Of a DNA stretch of 64,000 nt, positions 48,645 to 56,855 are shown in pieces. Source of the stretch: Rickettsia bellii RML369-C. GTDB taxonomy: Bacteria > Pseudomonadota > Alphaproteobacteria > Rickettsiales > Rickettsiaceae. A model generated the notes under the pieces. That model saw nothing but the letters and a program-made list of their open reading frames with translations. It was not told the origin of the DNA and did not search any database. Both the position numbers and the translations under genes were made by a program. Each line of letters opens with the position of its first letter. The first letter of the stretch is position 1. The DNA is taken from NCBI RefSeq assembly GCF_000012385.1, contig NC_007940.1:1426001-1490000 (forward strand), written 5' to 3'.

Positions 48645-48875
48645 ATGCAAAAAAAATTAACCATTTCTATAGACGAAGCTGTTTACCGCAATTTATATTC
48701 AGTAATTGGCGAAGGTAAAATTAGTAAATTTATAGAAAATATCATCAAACCATACTTAATTAATGAACAGCTTAAAGCATCTTATGAAGAAATGGCTCAA
48801 GATGAAAAGAGAGAAAAAGAGGCAAATGAATGGATAGAAGGGCTAATTCAGGACGATTTTAATGAAAAGAGGTGA
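48645..48875 (+). CDS. MazE/RHH-type antitoxin of a MazF-like pair
   Basis: 76 residues from the ATG at 48645, chosen over a GTG at 48630 because AAGGTG is placed correctly before it. KKLTISIDEAVYRNLYSVIG and KISKFIENIIKPYLIN form a ribbon-helix-helix-like DNA-binding N-terminus; the acidic C-terminus (KREKEANEWIEGLIQDDFNE) would bind the toxin. The repeated TATAATATACG before it at 48609-48630 looks like a promoter and perhaps an operator. It overlaps the toxin gene by 14 bases. Confidence 0.82.
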   Translation: MQKKLTISIDEAVYRNLYSVIGEGKISKFIENIIKPYLINEQLKASYEEMAQDEKREKEANEWIEGLIQDDFNEKR

Positions 48876-49188
48876 AATATGGTGGGTAAATTTTGATCCT
48901 TCCGTTGGGGGAGAAATAAATAAAATAAGACCTGCAATAATTATTAGTAATGATGCAGCAAATGAAGTATTAAATCGTATCCAAGTTATACCTTTAACCA
49001 GTAATGTAAGTAAATGTTACCCTTGGGAAGTTTATGTAATTGTAAATGGTAAACAAAGTAAAGCCATGACGGATCAAATAATGACAGCAAGTAAATTAAG
49101 GTTAAAATCTAAAATTTCTACAATAACCAGTCAAGAGATGCTATCACTTGAATATGCTTTAAAACTTCAATTAGGTATATATTTATAG
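48862..49188 (+). CDS. mazF: MazF/PemK-family mRNA-interferase toxin
   Basis: 108 residues, typical length. MKRGEIWWVNFDPSVGGEIN and RPAIIISNDAANEVLNRIQ are the PemK/MazF signature, followed by VIPLTSNVSKCYPWEVYV, KAMTDQIMTASKLRL. It cleaves RNA at short specific sequences to halt translation and is neutralised by the overlapping upstream antitoxin. The frame looks complete. Confidence 0.9.
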   Translation: MKRGEIWWVNFDPSVGGEINKIRPAIIISNDAANEVLNRIQVIPLTSNVSKCYPWEVYVIVNGKQSKAMTDQIMTASKLRLKSKISTITSQEMLSLEYALKLQLGIYL

Positions 49189-49204
49189 TAAATTAAAGAG
49201 TTGT

Positions 49205-49400
49205 CTTATTGTCATTACTGCGTAAGGCTTGCCCCGCATGGATCAGTTTCCCGTCATTGCGAGCGACTGCAAGGAGCGTGGCAATCCAGAAAAAATAATA
49301 AAAATGCTATGCATTTTACTAGATTGCTTCGTCAAAACTTATAGTTTTTCCTCGCAATTACGATATCTATACTTAGTTAGGAATGCTAACCACGCTCAAT
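49205..49400. repeat. Dispersed intergenic repeat after mazF
   Basis: Contains GTCATTGCGAGCGACTGCAA, then GAGCGTGGCAATCCAGAAAA, an AT-rich stem, and TAGATTGCTTCGTCAAAAC. The same modules occur at 52020-52235, 52434-52530 and 62140-62250. Non-coding. It ends just before the promoter of RNA leader copy B. Confidence 0.7.
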
Positions 49401-49411
49401 TCACTTACCGA

Positions 49412-49439
49412 TTGACTTTTTTAGGAAATGGAATATAAA
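49412..49439 (+). promoter_or_regulatory. Sigma-70-like promoter of RNA leader copy B
   Basis: TTGACT at 49412-49417, 16-nt spacer, TATAAA at 49434-49439. Same -35 and spacing as the promoters of copies A and C. Confidence 0.72.
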
Positions 49440-49445
49440 ATTGTG

Positions 49446-49663
49446 TTTAAAATAGTTAAAGCTATTTCGGGGTTTCAAAGCCTCTTTGCTATTATGGTAT
49501 ATGCATCAGCCATAAAATGGTGCAATCCTCAATACTTATGGTTGGGGATGATAATAGACATGTCCAGAGCTTAAAGTACTAACTTTAGGCTTAAAATCTA
49601 TTGTAAACTGTTAGTAGCGGTTTCTTTGAACTCCCCAACCACCATGAATGTTTTGTGGTGGTT
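49446..49663 (+). ncRNA. Structured RNA leader, copy B
   Basis: Hairpin 450-455 with 462-467 (numbers are 49000-plus), GGGG 469-472 with CCTC 481-484, ATGGT 494-498 with GCCAT 509-513. Arm 1 is CCTCAA 527-532, arm 2 GGTTGGGG 540-547, arm 3 CCCCAACC 633-640. ATAATAG 551-557 pairs with CTATTGT 598-604 (one G-U), and GCTTAAAG 569-576 with CTTTAGGC 583-590. A final hairpin pairs AACCACCA 637-644 with TGGTGGTT 656-663 and shares AACC with arm 3. It precedes a broken homologue of the copy A protein. Confidence 0.78.
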
Positions 49664-49702
49664 AAAACTTGAGCAAATTAAGTTTATATTCAGCGGGGAC
49701 AC

Positions 49703-50210
49703 ATGCTTAATACAAAAAAAATAATAATCTTCCTTATATACTCGTTGAACTTGAAAAATTGGCTACGTCGTCTAACAAGTTCTGCGGTACTCACGTATTA
49801 AGTATACGCTCCGTTCCTCGTCTTGTTGTCTCCTTGCTCTTTTCCAAGTTGAACTTCGTATATTAAATCTTTATCACTGTCAGCAAAATAATTTCCAAAC
49901 ATCAAAAATTATAGAGCAAAATTCATTCCATCATACTACTATACGTAAATTAATCGATGAAATAAAAAATGAGCCTAAAGGGACTTTTACTATTCTAATT
50001 GAGGATATAATACTAAACGATCCAAATAGTATAATTTTTACTTCAAGCCTTGGCACTTTATATTTGCTTGGGTTTATTCATACAGAAATATATAAAAAAT
50101 CTTTCCAAGAGATAAAATTATATGATGGAATAAACGCAAAAAATGATTTTTTAAGTATAGCAGATTTTTGCCTATACTATAATTTGGCATGTTATAGAAA
50201 CATAGAATAA
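49703..50210 (+). pseudogene. Homologue of the copy A leader protein, broken by an RPE
   Basis: Begins MLNTKKIIIFL (compare MPDTKKIIIFL at 745). It is then interrupted by an RPE at 49736-49863, which brings an in-frame stop. Homology resumes in another frame as HCQQNNFQTSKIIEQNSF, then IEDIILNDPNSIIFTSSLGT, LYLLGFIHTEIYKKSFQEIK, LYDGINAKNDFLSIADF, and ends at the TAA at 50208-50210. About 30 N-terminal residues are replaced by the RPE. No function recognised. Confidence 0.8.
49736..49863. repeat. RPE inserted in the copy B leader protein gene
   Basis: Arms TATACTCGTTGAACTTGAAA and TTCCAAGTTGAACTTCGTAT are near reverse complements. The interior (GCTACGTCGTCTAACAAGTT, then CGGTACTCACGTATTAAG) matches the RPEs at 45672 and 63320. 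It interrupts the pseudogene at 49703-50210. Confidence 0.85.
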
Positions 50211-50285
50211 ATTATTTAGTCAACATATTGTTGACTAGTATTATAAGCTATAATATAATAAAATTAACTTATAAATAATTCTCAA

Positions 50286-50546
50286 ATGGAATATACTCTT
50301 TGCTTTTCTAAAACTTCCTTAAAAAATTTGGTCAAAATTTTTGCAAATAAAAGAAAGGTTATATTAGAAAAATTAGAACAGCTAAGATTAGACCCTTATA
50401 AAACAAATAATAATATTAAAAAGTTAATAGGATACGATGCTTATAGGCTAAGAGTTGGAGACTATCGAGTTATATATAAAATAAACCAAGGAAGATTAGA
50501 GATTTTAGTAATAAATATTGATGTTAGAGGAGAGGTATATAAATGA
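50286..50546 (+). CDS. RelE-family mRNA-interferase toxin
   Basis: 86 residues. The RelE/ParE fold is recognisable from KTSLKNLVKIFANKRKVILE, LEQLRLDPYKTNNNIKKLIG, YDAYRLRVGDYRVIYKI, and NQGRLEILVINIDVRGEVYK. It likely cleaves mRNA in the ribosomal A site. The toxin gene precedes its antitoxin (4-base overlap), the reversed order seen in HigBA and similar pairs. Confidence 0.86.
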   Translation: MEYTLCFSKTSLKNLVKIFANKRKVILEKLEQLRLDPYKTNNNIKKLIGYDAYRLRVGDYRVIYKINQGRLEILVINIDVRGEVYK

Positions 50547-50905
50547 GCGATAAACATATAATAGAGTATCAAGGAAAACCAGCTTTTGTTGTTCTACCCT
50601 TTAATGAATATCAAGAGCTTATAAACTTTAAGAAACGTCACATTACCGATGAAGAATTATATCTTGAGGGAATTGCTAAAAATGAAGAATATTTTCCTGA
50701 AGAATTAGTGCAGAAAATTCTAAGCGGCGAAAATCCTATCAAGGTTTATCGTGAATATAGAGGGCTTTCCCAAGAACAATTAGCTACTAAAATTGGTAAA
50801 ACTAAACAATATATTTCTGCTATTGAAAAAGGATCACGTACCGGTACAATAGATACATTAAAGAAGCTAAGCACTGTTCTAAATATAGATTTGGATATGC
50901 TGTAA
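50543..50905 (+). CDS. XRE-family HTH antitoxin with Phd-like N-terminus
   Basis: 120 residues. The N-terminus HIIEYQGKPAFVVLPFNEYQ resembles Phd/YefM antitoxins. Residues of about 66-115 are an XRE helix-turn-helix (VYREYRGLSQEQLATKIGKT, KQYISAIEKGSRTGTIDTLK). This is a typical HTH antitoxin partnered with a RelE/HigB toxin. It neutralises and autoregulates the pair. The frame is intact. Confidence 0.85.
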   Translation: MSDKHIIEYQGKPAFVVLPFNEYQELINFKKRHITDEELYLEGIAKNEEYFPEELVQKILSGENPIKVYREYRGLSQEQLATKIGKTKQYISAIEKGSRTGTIDTLKKLSTVLNIDLDML

Positions 50906-50956
50906 TTTAGTGGCACAACCCTAGTATATGATATATAATGAGTTAATTTCTAGCTT

Positions 50957-51190
50957 TTATATAGTTAGTAATAAATGATGTTGATTAATTTTTAAGTTCA
51001 TCTTTATTAATTCCTCACTATTAAAAAAAACTTGTAGATTCTCTCGAAGTTGTAGAGATTCTTCTTCAGTTATTAAGCGAGCTAAAACAACTCTGTCTTT
51101 AAATTCGTCATACCTAGCTAAAAGCAAGTCTTTATATTCATTAAAATCATAACTAGAAACATAATGTTCTACTTTTGAAAAAATATTCAA
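50957..51190 (-). pseudogene. C-terminal fragment of the interrupted methyltransferase
   Basis: 77 codons from a TTG at 51190 (KVEHYVSSYDFNEYKDLLLA, VVLARLITEEESLQLRENLQ). It is in the same frame as the methyltransferase segment at 51245-51799. Between them the frame reads a TAA at 51247-51245 and then INGVHYDIGNKLANICQSL without another stop. So this is the tail of one gene of about 281 residues interrupted by one nonsense codon. Confidence 0.8.
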
Positions 51191-51244
51191 ACTTTGACAT
51201 ATATTAGCTAACTTATTGCCTATGTCATAGTGAACCCCGTTAAT

Positions 51245-51799
51245 TTACCCATAAGTCATGACAAGATTATAATAACGTTTGAAACTTTCGTTAGTTTCCT
51301 GATTATTTAGTTTTTGAAGAGTTGAACTTAGATCAGATTCTTGTAACGAAATTATCCCTTCTTTTTTTAATAAAGAACTCATCAGCTTTATAGCTTCAAC
51401 AGGATTTTTCAGATGCATTAATAGTAATCTAGAATAGACAATATCGGCTTTGGGATAATCATTATTTGATAGTGAGTAAAGATCACTAACTATAAATGTA
51501 ACATTTTTGAGTCCTGCATTCTTAATTCTTTGCTGGGCTATTTGGATTTGTTGCTCGCTAATATCAACTGCATATACTTGCCCATTATCACCTACTCTAG
51601 ATGCCATGATCTCAGTCATTGTACCATTTCCACAACCAATATCCCAGATAATGGTGCTTTCTTTTAGACCAGCTTTTTCAAGTTGCTCTATAGAATGCTG
51701 CTTTAACATCTGGTGCTGAAAATCTAAATTTTTAGCTCCTGCTTTTCCTACACCTAATATGTAAGAATTCTTTTGTTTTAAATTGTTATCATGAGTCAT
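51245..51799 (-). CDS. Class I SAM-dependent methyltransferase, 5' part of an interrupted gene
   Basis: 184 residues. Rossmann motifs IIWDIGCGNGTMTEIMASRV (motif I), VYAVDISEQQIQIAQQRIK (motif II) and DIVYSRLLLMHLKNP (motif IV-V) are complete, so the catalytic domain could still fold. The gene is cut by a TAA that precedes the C-terminal domain, which continues in frame at 50957-51190. The substrate is unknown; the pattern suits small-molecule or ubiquinone-type methyltransferases. Confidence 0.8.
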   Translation of the reverse strand: MTHDNNLKQKNSYILGVGKAGAKNLDFQHQMLKQHSIEQLEKAGLKESTIIWDIGCGNGTMTEIMASRVGDNGQVYAVDISEQQIQIAQQRIKNAGLKNVTFIVSDLYSLSNNDYPKADIVYSRLLLMHLKNPVEAIKLMSSLLKKEGIISLQESDLSSTLQKLNNQETNESFKRYYNLVMTYG

Positions 51800-51840
51800 A
51801 GTTCGAGACGTTCGTACAAATAGTAAAAACTGAAGAGTGG

Positions 51841-51914
51841 CACGCCCTAAAGGATTCGAACCTCTGACCTACGGATTAGAAATCCGTTGCTCTATCCAGC
51901 TGAGCTAAGGGCGC
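51841..51914 (-). tRNA. tRNA-Arg(UCU)
   Basis: Minus-strand cloverleaf. Acceptor GCGCCCT with AGGGCGT (one G-U), D-arm with AGCTCAGCTGGATAGAGC, anticodon stem ACGGA/TCCGT around TTTCTAA giving anticodon UCU, T-arm with GGTTCGAATCC. The discriminator is G at 51841 and CCA is not encoded. It decodes AGA/AGG; U34 is a substrate of MnmG. Confidence 0.95.
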
Positions 51915-51974
51915 TGAAATGGGTGGATATGGTTTATGTGTTTCAGTGCAGTGTTTTTATGGCTCTGAAACCGT

Positions 51975-52260
51975 TATTATTAGTCATCCTGCGGTCAAGC
52001 CGGCATTGCCTGCGTGGATGCAAAATCGTCATTGCGAGGAGCGAAGCGACGTGGCAATCTCAGAAAATAATGATGAGATTGCTTCGTCAAAACTTACAGT
52101 TTTTCCTCGCAATGACAAGAAAATTACAAAGTAATTGTACGTACGCAATCCAGTAAAAAATACTAACTTATAACATTTCTTATTATTTTTTCTGGATTGC
52201 CACGCTCATTTCATTCGCTCGCAATGACGATTTTCGATCCACGCAACAATTTCTCCCATG
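51975..52260. repeat. Dispersed palindromic repeats between the two tRNAs
   Basis: The 418-base gap between the tRNAs holds repeat modules only: CATCCTGCGGTCAAGCC, GTCATTGCGAGGAGCGAAGC, an inverted TCATTGCGAG/CTCGCAATGAC pair at about 52029 and 52112, and TTTTTTCTGGATTGCCACGC. No coding frame is supported; the frames here have no ribosome-binding context. Confidence 0.7.
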
Positions 52261-52332
52261 GCTTGGGAACTAGATCCAGAAAAACAACTTTTTAATACTA
52301 ATATTTTTACAATTTCTCACCTATAAAGGTGG

Positions 52333-52404
52333 TGCCGGATATCGGATTTGAACTGATGACCTACCGCTTACAAGGCGGTTGCTCTACCACTGAGCTAATC
52401 CGGC
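52333..52404 (-). tRNA. tRNA-Thr(UGU)
   Basis: Minus strand. Acceptor GCCGGAT/ATCCGGC (perfect), D-arm with AGCTCAGTGGTAGAGC, anticodon stem ACCGC/GCGGT with loop CTTGTAA giving anticodon UGU, T-arm with AGTTCAAATCC. Discriminator A at 52333; CCA not encoded. It decodes ACA and related Thr codons. Confidence 0.95.
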
Positions 52405-52433
52405 TTATTTTTTATTTATTACTTGAACTGAAA

Positions 52434-52712
52434 ACGTCATTGCGAGGAGCAAAGCGACGAAGCAATCTCAGGAATTTTATACTACTTCGTAAGATTGCCA
52501 CGTCGATGCTATGCATCTTCTCGCAATGACGATGGACGCCCCACCCACGCAGGCAAGCCTTAAGCGGGAATGACACCAAGAGCTTTTTTCAAGCCATGTA
52601 ACAAAAATTTGGTAAAAATTAAAATAACTTATTATAAGTTATTTTACTGGACCCCGCAGGTACAAGCCACGGGGTGACAGGGAAAAATGGTCCACGCAAC
52701 AATACCGCCACA
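52434..52712. repeat. Dispersed repeats downstream of rpsP
   Basis: This 316-base gap contains CGTCATTGCGAGGAGCAAAG with a partner CTCGCAATGACG at about 52522, then GCAGGCAAGCCTTAAGCGGG. There is a perfect hairpin AAAATAACTT/AAGTTATTTT at 52621-52645. It has T residues on both strands and may terminate rpsP transcription. A copy of the CCCGCAGGTACAAGCCACGG module follows. No gene seen. Confidence 0.65.
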
Positions 52713-52720
52713 GGATGAAA

Positions 52721-53056
52721 TTACGCTTCTTTAGCTTCTTTTTTGCTTGGTTTAGCTTTACGGTTTTTTAGCTTAACTTCCATCTCTTTTTTAACTTTCT
52801 CAGGAAGAGCTATACCGGCTTGCTCGATAAATCTTGCAACTCTATCTGTTGGTTTAGCACCAGATTTAAGCCAATATTCTACACGATCCGCTTTTAGAAC
52901 TACACGCTCATTACTATCTTTAGCAAGCATCGGATTATAAGTTCCAACTTTTTCTAAAAAATCACCATCACGTGGTGCGGTTGCGTTAGCTACTACTACA
53001 CGGTAAAAAGGACGCTTTTTAGCACCGCCTCTAGCTAAACGAATTTTTACTGCCAT
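52721..53056 (-). CDS. rpsP: 30S ribosomal protein S16
   Basis: 111 residues. N-terminal [20 protein letters not shown], then [60 protein letters not shown], followed by a Lys-rich tail. It is a structural protein of the 30S subunit. It lies 12 bases downstream of rpmG on the same strand. Confidence 0.96.
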   Translation of the reverse strand: MAVKIRLARGGAKKRPFYRVVVANATAPRDGDFLEKVGTYNPMLAKDSNERVVLKADRVEYWLKSGAKPTDRVARFIEQAGIALPEKVKKEMEVKLKNRKAKPSKKEAKEA

Positions 53057-53068
53057 ATATTACTTCGA

Positions 53069-53239
53069 TTATTTTATTTTTTCTTCTTTAAAAAGAACAT
53101 GTTTTCTTACTTTTGGATCGTATTTACGAAAAGAAAGCTTTTCGGTTTGCGTTTTTGGATTACGCTTTTTCACTAAAAAAAAGCCTGTACCTGCGGTACT
53201 TACTAACCTTACCAAAATGTTTTTATTTTTCTTTGCCAT
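53069..53239 (-). CDS. rpmG: 50S ribosomal protein L33
   Basis: 56 residues, from the ATG at 53239 to the TAA at 53069. [54 protein letters not shown] match bacterial L33. The zinc-binding cysteines are absent, as in the Cys-minus L33 form. The gene is too small for many ORF finders. It precedes rpsP. Confidence 0.94.
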   Translation of the reverse strand: MAKKNKNILVRLVSTAGTGFFLVKKRNPKTQTEKLSFRKYDPKVRKHVLFKEEKIK

Positions 53240-53349
53240 TAGCTTATCGCCTAATCAAGATATTATAATATTCTAAGTAGAGCAGAATAAAACTAAATTA
53301 AGAAATAGTCAAGAAAAAACTCGGTTAATGCGTTTTTTTATTAGACTCC

Positions 53350-53477
53350 TTGCATAACGCAGTTAATAAAGAGGAATTTGCAGGAAACACGCAGTACAGC
53401 ACCGCAGCGTACAAAAAAGTACGTGAGGATGCGAGCAGCGGATTGACGCACAAATTACCTTTAGAAACAAGTTATGC
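53350..53477. repeat. RPE overlapping the hemF 3' end
   Basis: Arms TTGCATAACGC and GTTATGC. It is nearly identical to the RPE inside alr (10659-10788), sharing AATAAAGAGGAATTTGCAGG, AGTACGTGAGGATGCGAG and the CAAATTACCTTTAG module. Its right arm supplies the last codons and stop of hemF. Confidence 0.85.
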
Positions 53478-54311
53478 CCACTTTACCTCCGGTGGTAGCG
53501 ACATTAAGATTGCCTCAACATTGCCGTCAGTCATTAAACCGAACTTTGTGCCTCTATCATATAGCAAATTAAATTCTACGTATCTACCTCGTCTTATAAG
53601 CTGGTATTCTTTTTGCTCATCCGTCCAAGGTAAAAATAGCTTATTTCTAACGATTTCAGGATATACTGATAATAACGCTTTGCCTACATCTTGCGTAAAA
53701 GAAAAATCTTGCTCAAAATTACCACTATTTAGATAATCGTAAAATATTCCGCCGACTCCTCTCGGTTCTTTTCTATGTTTCAAATAAAAATATTCGTCAC
53801 ATTGCTTTTTAAATTTAGGATAATAACCAGAATCATATTTGTCGCACGCTTCTTTGAAAGCTGCATGAAATTTTGCTGTCTCGTCTTCTTCTGGATAAAA
53901 AGGCGTTAAATCACCACCGCCACCAAACCAGTTTTTTGAGGTTTCAATATAACGAGTATTGAAGTGCATTGCAGGGATTAACGGAGATTTAAGGTGAGCA
54001 ACTAATGAAATACCAGTAGCAAAAAACTTGCCGTCTAGCTCTGCTCCCGGGATTTCGGCACGAAACGCCTTTGAGAATTCACCGAATACAGTGGATATAT
54101 TAACGCCGACTTTTTCAAACACTTTCCCTTTCATGACGGACATAACACCGCCGCCACCGCCATCACGTTCCCAGCTCGAGCGGACAAACTTACCAGGCTT
54201 TAAACCTTTTGCCTTTGCGTATTCTTCTTCGATTTTTTCAAATTCTGCACATACTAAATCACGTAAATTAGTAAACCAGCTACTTGTTACTTCTCTATTT
54301 TTTTTGTTCAT
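53472..54311 (-). CDS. hemF: Oxygen-dependent coproporphyrinogen-III oxidase
   Basis: 279 residues. It converts coproporphyrinogen III to protoporphyrinogen IX in haem synthesis, using O2. Family blocks: SSWERDGGGGGVMSVMKGKV, ISLVAHLKSPLIPAMHFNTR, NWFGGGGDLTPFYPEED, GVGGIFYDYLNSGNFEQDF, GRYVEFNLLYDRGTKFGL. The C-terminus, SLPPEVKWA, ends in an RPE arm (53350-53477), which may have replaced a few native residues. The start overlaps the proP-like gene by 17 bases. Confidence 0.94.
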   Translation of the reverse strand: MNKKNREVTSSWFTNLRDLVCAEFEKIEEEYAKAKGLKPGKFVRSSWERDGGGGGVMSVMKGKVFEKVGVNISTVFGEFSKAFRAEIPGAELDGKFFATGISLVAHLKSPLIPAMHFNTRYIETSKNWFGGGGDLTPFYPEEDETAKFHAAFKEACDKYDSGYYPKFKKQCDEYFYLKHRKEPRGVGGIFYDYLNSGNFEQDFSFTQDVGKALLSVYPEIVRNKLFLPWTDEQKEYQLIRRGRYVEFNLLYDRGTKFGLMTDGNVEAILMSLPPEVKWA

Positions 54312-55566
54312 AACTATATAACAACTGTTTGATTACTCTTCTCATCATATACATAATAATTAAAAATATAGCTGCAATAATCATGATATAGAAAGCTGGA
54401 GCGTAAAATAATTTAGTATGCTCAACAAGCCAACGTGAAATAATCGGGGACGTACCGCCAAATATTGCTATCGCAAAGTTGTAGCTGAAAGCAACGCCGG
54501 TAAATTTTTGTTCTGCAGTAAATAGAGAAATAACGAATATATATGCCGTACCTGCTATACTTCCTGCAAGCATGCCAAGAACAGTAAGTGCTAGAATTTG
54601 CTGCCAAGTTTCTTCTGCCGACATAAGTAACATAGTCGGTAAGATCAATAGCAAAATTGCAGTACCAACTAACATACTCATCTTAAACTTTCCGATAATA
54701 TCGGCAGCACCGCCAGCAAGCGGCATCGCAACCATTGCAATAAACAAGCTATAAGCTGAATAGGATAAAGCAATAGCATTATCAAAATGCATAACATTGT
54801 AATAAAACACATTTATATATGTTTTTACTAAATACATAATACTGCTAGCTATGGCACCTATACATATGGTCAAAAACATAGATTTCCAAGCTGTTTTTAT
54901 TACGTTGGAAAAAGGAGCTTTAAGAACTTTTTTCTTTTTCTCAAGGATTTTAAAAATCGGCGTTTCTGAAACACGCAGTCGCAAGTAAAATCCGGCAAGT
55001 CCTATAAAACCGCCTAGAAGAAAAGCAAACCGCCACGCAAAATCAACATGGGAAAAATAACGCTCTATTATAATACCGATAAAAATTGCTACTAATGTGC
55101 CAACAATATTGGAACCATGTACTAAACCTGCTGTAAAACCAGGTCTTAAATTTTGACGATGTTCTAAAATGAAAATAGCAGCTCCTGTTCCCTCACCGCT
55201 AATACAAAGTCCCTGAATAAGCCGCATTATGATTAGAGTTATAGGTGCATAAACCCCAATATCTGCATATGAGGGGATCAAACCCATGATAAAGGTCGGT
55301 ATAGTCATACCAAGCATAGATATTATCAGGGCAATACGCCTACCATATCTATCACCAATATAACCAAATAATATACCGCCGATAGGTCTTGTCAAAAACC
55401 CAACCGCAAATACCGCAAGGCTTAAAAGAATCTGGATAAATTCTGACTCCCCAGGAAAGAAAATTCGCCCTATAATTGGCGAGAAAACTGAATATACAGT
55501 AAAGTCATAATATTCAAGTATATTCCCTGAAATGGCAGATAGAAAAATGAATTTAGATTTATTCAT
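54295..55566 (-). CDS. proP: ProP-like MFS proline/betaine transporter
   Basis: 423 residues with twelve membrane segments. Metabolite:H+ symporter signatures: GNILEYYDFTVYSVFSPII, GFLTRPIGGILFGYIGDRYG, RRIALIISMLGMTIPTF, LIQGLCISGEGTGAAIFILE. ProP takes up proline, glycine betaine and related zwitterions; Rickettsia carries many diverged paralogues whose substrates are not proven. It is co-directional and overlapping with hemF. Confidence 0.88.
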   Translation of the reverse strand: MNKSKFIFLSAISGNILEYYDFTVYSVFSPIIGRIFFPGESEFIQILLSLAVFAVGFLTRPIGGILFGYIGDRYGRRIALIISMLGMTIPTFIMGLIPSYADIGVYAPITLIIMRLIQGLCISGEGTGAAIFILEHRQNLRPGFTAGLVHGSNIVGTLVAIFIGIIIERYFSHVDFAWRFAFLLGGFIGLAGFYLRLRVSETPIFKILEKKKKVLKAPFSNVIKTAWKSMFLTICIGAIASSIMYLVKTYINVFYYNVMHFDNAIALSYSAYSLFIAMVAMPLAGGAADIIGKFKMSMLVGTAILLLILPTMLLMSAEETWQQILALTVLGMLAGSIAGTAYIFVISLFTAEQKFTGVAFSYNFAIAIFGGTSPIISRWLVEHTKLFYAPAFYIMIIAAIFLIIMYMMRRVIKQLLYSYEQKK

Positions 55567-55636
55567 CGAACTCTAAATAACTTAATTACTAATTAGTTAT
55601 TATAAACAAGTTCTATCATTTATAAAGTGTAAATTT

Positions 55637-56329
55637 TTATCTAATAAAATTTGCCCTTTTTGCACGTCGTGCATTTGTAGCTAAATCTCCAGTAGCCTTT
55701 TCATTATCTTGCTTTCTTTTTAATAATGTATCTTTTAAATCTTTACCTATTGTTGCTGCTTGTGTTACGGCAGTTTTCTTAGAAACATTTTTTAACTTAG
55801 CTTGATATTCTTTAATTTTTGATATTCGGTTTTCACGCAATTGTTCATAATGAGTTTTGCCACCTGTTCCTTGAACCTTTTCTTCCATTTTTGCCACAAA
55901 ATTCTTAAGAGGCTCAGGCTCTTTGTTCTGAATAAGAATTAAACAATTTTTGTCTAAAGCTCCTGGCATTTTTTCTTGTATCTTTTTTATCCCACGGTAC
56001 ATATCTAAAGGTTCTGGAGCATAATGCCCACTATTATCAGATATTAATTTTATTTTTCCAGCATCGATAGATATCATTCCAGACATTTCAGCTGGTATAC
56101 CACCTAAAAATGAAGCATGAGACAAGCTGGGGTTTTCTGGATCAACAGGCTGTCCTTCATGACTTCCAATATATAAATTACCTTTCTTATCCATAATAAA
56201 AGCTTGTTGATCTTCTACTCCTTTACTTGTCTTACCAACAGTGCTAGCATGTTTTCCCTTATGATCTAATAACGCTTCTAAAGGTTTACTGTATGTTATC
56301 TGGTGATTGCGTAGCATCTCTTCCGACAT
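55637..56329 (-). CDS. Hypothetical protein, 3' part of a frameshifted gene, SGHYxP motif
   Basis: 230 codons. Contains IMDKKGNLYIGSHEGQPVDP and SHASFLGGIPAEMSGMISID with GKIKLISDNSGHYAPEP, a short motif (HxSFLxG..G.I....NxSGHYxP) that I believe recurs in toxin- and effector-associated proteins of diverse bacteria. The C-terminus is basic. The upstream frame (56286-56531) overlaps, and a one-base indel near 56290-56335 would join them into one protein of about 300 residues. Confidence 0.6.
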   Translation of the reverse strand: MSEEMLRNHQITYSKPLEALLDHKGKHASTVGKTSKGVEDQQAFIMDKKGNLYIGSHEGQPVDPENPSLSHASFLGGIPAEMSGMISIDAGKIKLISDNSGHYAPEPLDMYRGIKKIQEKMPGALDKNCLILIQNKEPEPLKNFVAKMEEKVQGTGGKTHYEQLRENRISKIKEYQAKLKNVSKKTAVTQAATIGKDLKDTLLKRKQDNEKATGDLATNARRAKRANFIR

Positions 56330-56531
56330 TAACTAGCATAGGAAATTCAAATGTATAACGACCTATACTTTTCACTAACTTACCAGTAGCTATCTGTTCC
56401 AGATAATCTGAATGATCTGATTTTTCAGATATTCTTACCCTTACTGAATCAACTGGATCTCCTAACGCATGTCTAAATTTATCAACAGCTTTCTTCCAAC
56501 GATTTTCAGTGCCACTACCATTATTTTTCAT
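56286..56531 (-). CDS. Hypothetical protein, 5' part of the frameshifted gene
   Basis: 81 codons. NRWKKAVDKFRHALGDPVDS and VRVRISEKSDHSDYLEQIAT form a helical N-terminus, and KSIGRYTFEFPMLVNVGRD leads into the shift point. Probably the N-terminal piece of the protein encoded at 55637-56329. No function recognised. Confidence 0.5.
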   Translation of the reverse strand: MKNNGSGTENRWKKAVDKFRHALGDPVDSVRVRISEKSDHSDYLEQIATGKLVKSIGRYTFEFPMLVNVGRDATQSPDNIQ

Positions 56532-56584
56532 AATACATTCTCTATTTATTGACTATTATTAAAGATATTCATGTTTTTATTATT

Positions 56585-56840
56585 GTCAAATTATATCGTG
56601 ACTAGTAAAACCTGAGTCGTCTGAATCATAATCTGGAAGCGGTTCATTTAGTTTTAAAATATCTTTAATAGATAGATTTTTAATCCCTTTGCTAGTATCA
56701 ACCTGCATATCTCTATGAATTTTTGTTTCCTTTCTTCAGTATTATGATACTTCTTAATATGATCAGCAGCATTAGTTTTTATTTTAGGGCTCTTTTTAAA
56801 TAATTCAGCCCTAAAATTACCTTTAAATCTTAATTTGTTT
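56585..56840 (-). pseudogene. Degraded coding remnant
   Basis: Minus-strand frames read RAELFKKSPKIKTNAADHIK and then, in another frame, VDTSKGIKNLSIKDILKLNE with DSDDSGFTSHDII before the TGA at 56585. It appears to be a short decayed gene related to its neighbours; no start is visible. It fills most of the 324-base gap. Confidence 0.4.
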
Positions 56841-56855
56841 GTATAAAAATCAAAA

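Noticed and set aside
49229..49438. Open frame of 69 codons in the repeat region after mazF
   Set aside because: It lies entirely in dispersed repeat modules and runs into the copy B promoter; no ribosome-binding site or family match.
51887..52156. Overlapping frames across the tRNA-Arg region
   Set aside because: They cover a tRNA and intergenic repeats; chance frames.
53350..53736. Plus-strand frame starting with the RPE and continuing antisense to hemF
   Set aside because: The first part is RPE sequence, which can be open in several frames, and the rest is antisense to hemF.
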